NCBI GenBank assembly: GCA_002914845.1 | Contig: JXTC01000024.1 | Location: 356,923 to 420,922, forward strand | Origin: Trema orientale | Lineage: Eukaryota; Streptophyta; Magnoliopsida; Rosales; Cannabaceae | Length of the DNA stretch: 64,000 bases | Reading direction: 5' to 3' | Part shown: positions 62,112 through 64,000 of the stretch, piece by piece | Position numbering within the stretch: the stretch's first letter is position 1 | Layout of the letters: every line of letters begins with the position of its first letter | Position numbers and translations under genes: made by a program | The notes under the pieces: generated by a model | What the model was told of the DNA's origin: nothing | Seen by the model: only the letters and a program-made list of their open reading frames with translations | The model's database searches: none

Positions 62112-62455
62112 GAAAAAAAATTTGAAAATTACAGTGGTCTCTGTTTTTTTAGATCTGTTACGGTTTTTATTAGAAGAATATCATTTTTTAAAAAATATGT
62201 AGAATAATGCCATTTTCAAAATATTTAGAAAAATATCATTTTTAAAAACAGTAACTACTATTCAATAATCAGTTTTCGAGTACTAGTAACTAAATGTATT
62301 TATAATTGGTAACCAATTTTCAAAAACTAGTAATCAGTAACCATTTTAAAAATGATATTTTTCTAAAATTTTTTTTAAAAGTGATATTTTTCTAATAAAA
62401 ACTGTACAAGAATTGAAAAAAAAAATCTAATCTCCGTATTTTTATAATTCTTTTT
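62112..62455. mobile_element. Fold-back MITE, family 1, copy 2
   Basis: Motifs occur in the same order as at 11732-12090: 'tttttttagatctgttac', 'ggtttttatta', 'cagttttcgagta', 'ggtaaccaattttcaaaa', 'gatatttttctaataaaaac', 'ctgtaca' and 'gtatttttataat'. No coding capacity. Confidence 0.6.
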
Positions 62456-63490
62456 TGTTTTTATAAGGAAAAGTGTTGGGAAATTGACTTGGGTAGTTTA
62501 AATTTAGACTAGATAGACTTTTTTTTGTTCACTTTTTTAAAATAACATTTCTAATACTCCTTATGTAGCAAAAAGTCTAAAATACCCTCGACTTGACTAG
62601 TCCCTGTCAGAGCTTCTGAGCTCTATTTTTTCTTCTTTTTTCAATTTTTTTTAATTTAAAAAAATGTACAGGAGAACTAAAAGAGAAAACGCCGTGCAAG
62701 AATAAAGTGACAAGTTCTCTATTATTTGTTACTGTTCATCATAAATTTATGACTTCGAGTAAATTAGTGGGGAAAAAAAGGAGGAAAAGTAGAGAAGATG
62801 AGAGAAAATTGGATAACTTTTGACTAAAAAGTAATATGTGTCATAAGGGTGTTTTTGGAACACTATTTTTTCTCTCTCCAAAATACAACTAAAAAATTCA
62901 TTTTTTGTAACTATAAAAGTCATTTTGAAACGGTAAATAAAAAAGTCAATTTGGCTTAAAATTGAACTATGCAGGTAAATTTCCCAAAAGTGTTCGAAAC
63001 CCAACTCGGTCGAGCAATCCCATCCTACATTAGCTCAAGGTCCAGATGTGATGGAAAAGGCCCATCATACAGGCTTACGGGCCCTGGCCCTTGAATTTCA
63101 AGCCCGTCCTTCAGGACCAACTTTTTAACTTTTTTTTTTAATATAACAAATGACAATTTTTTTTTTCCCCATCTTTTCACAGTCCTTTTTAATGAACGTC
63201 TATGTTTTCATTTTTATAGTGAACAACCGAGTTTATCAGTTTTACACTGATTGTATCGAACATTTAGTAGATCAGATAATGTATATTCCTATACTGTGTA
63301 TACATGATATCTAAAGAGTGAACACTTAATCAATAAAATTGATATACATATTTTGAAATTGATAAATTCAATCATTTTGCTAACAACAAAGAACATGAAC
63401 ATTCATTTAAGATGAACTGTGAAAAACAGCCTTTTTTTTTCCGACATAGATTTTACTTAAAAAATACAATTTCTTATGATATTAATTAAG
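62456..63490. other. Intergenic, GC-richer patch at 62995-63120
   Basis: No gene supported. The patch with 'cgggccctggccc' could be the end of another transposon but no partner end was seen. Confidence 0.35.
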
Positions 63491-63496
63491 GGTTTG

Positions 63497-63684
63497 GTTT
63501 AAATGGTTACAACAATATTTACCCATGGATGGTTACAATGGTTTAAGCCCTTAGATCTAATATCCTACGGTAGTGATTAGTTTGGTAGTTGGCCAAAAAA
63601 ATTTAATGCTGACCAAAAAAATTTAATGCTATCACTACTTTTTTAAGTACCCATCCATGGTCACAAAAAATTGTAACCATTGAG
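63497..63684. mobile_element. Short fold-back MITE, about 190 bp
   Basis: The left AATGGTTACAACAATATTTACCCATGGATGG region is mirrored by the right CCATCCATGG and TTGTAACCATT. A 20-bp direct duplication of 'accaaaaaaatttaatgct' lies in its right half. The target duplication was not found. Confidence 0.55.
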
Positions 63685-64000
63685 AAGTCTTCCATTAATT
63701 ATTTATTGAATTCAGCGAAAATAGAAATTTTTTTTTTTTGAGGGGAGTCATTATAAAACTGAAGTAATTTTGTTTTCAACTAGGGTAAAAGGGTTAGGCC
63801 TTTTAAAAAAATATATTTTTTAATAGAGTAAATCAATGCTGACTGACTAGATCGACATAGCGGATTTATCGACCATTTAGCTATAAAAATAAAAAATAAT
63901 ATATATATATATATTAAAATGAATTACCAAAAACGGCCATTTTGCTGGAAGTCCCTTATAAGTTCAGTTTGATCCTGGATGCCCAAACTAAACGATTTGT
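63685..64000. other. Window end, nothing recognised
   Basis: AT-rich. 'gaccatttagctat' near 63871-63886 and 'aaaacggccattttgc' resemble the fold-back family at 54862, so another copy may begin at the window edge. Confidence 0.35.

Overview
The window is nuclear DNA of a flowering plant, most likely a eudicot. It is very AT-rich, its genes are split by many short introns, and its intergenic space is filled with small transposons, solo LTRs and microsatellites. The species cannot be fixed from the sequence. There is no CRISPR array, operon, rRNA gene or tRNA gene.

Four protein-coding genes can be reconstructed exon by exon. (1) At the left edge, on the + strand, is the 3' part of a GT31 beta-1,3-galactosyltransferase of the Arabidopsis B3GALT13/14 type (exons between 1 and 2545). 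One of its introns uses a GC-AG splice pair. (2) At 37451-40910 (+) is a complete 699-residue TPR/thioredoxin-like TTL protein (7 coding exons). (3) At 45462-47944 (+) is a 257-residue bL25-family organellar ribosomal protein (3 exons). (4) At 49745-54556 (-) is a 153-residue UBC13-type E2 (UBC35/36; 8 exons), tail to tail with the bL25 gene. A broken BAHD acyltransferase (malonyltransferase-like) pseudogene lies at 56582-58232.

As I recall the Arabidopsis gene order, a GT31 gene sits next to a TTL gene in both At1g53290/At1g53300 and At3g14960/At3g14950. Here the same pair is kept in order but separated by about 35 kb that holds no convincing gene and many transposons.

That spacer (about 2.6-36.8 kb) contains two long solo LTRs of one family in opposite orientation, each with its own target-site duplication (4379-6829 and 7827-10580). 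Between them is a Tourist-like MITE (7170-7529). Further right are a 188-bp exact tandem duplication, a non-autonomous hAT element with a perfect 8-bp duplication (14724-15903), a 5'-truncated LINE with an 18-bp duplication (16571-16952), several fold-back MITEs, a 1.2-kb Harbinger-like element (27976-29216), a three-unit tandem array and a GC-richer island of unknown role (30729-31450).

The right part (from 54.6 kb) holds a fold-back element, a tRNA-derived SINE with A tail and duplication (56135-56298), the BAHD pseudogene, a probable Copia-type LTR relic and further MITEs. The four genes are housekeeping or signalling genes that do not form a pathway together. The main interest is evolutionary: a conserved gene pair forced apart by transposons whose insertion marks can still be read.
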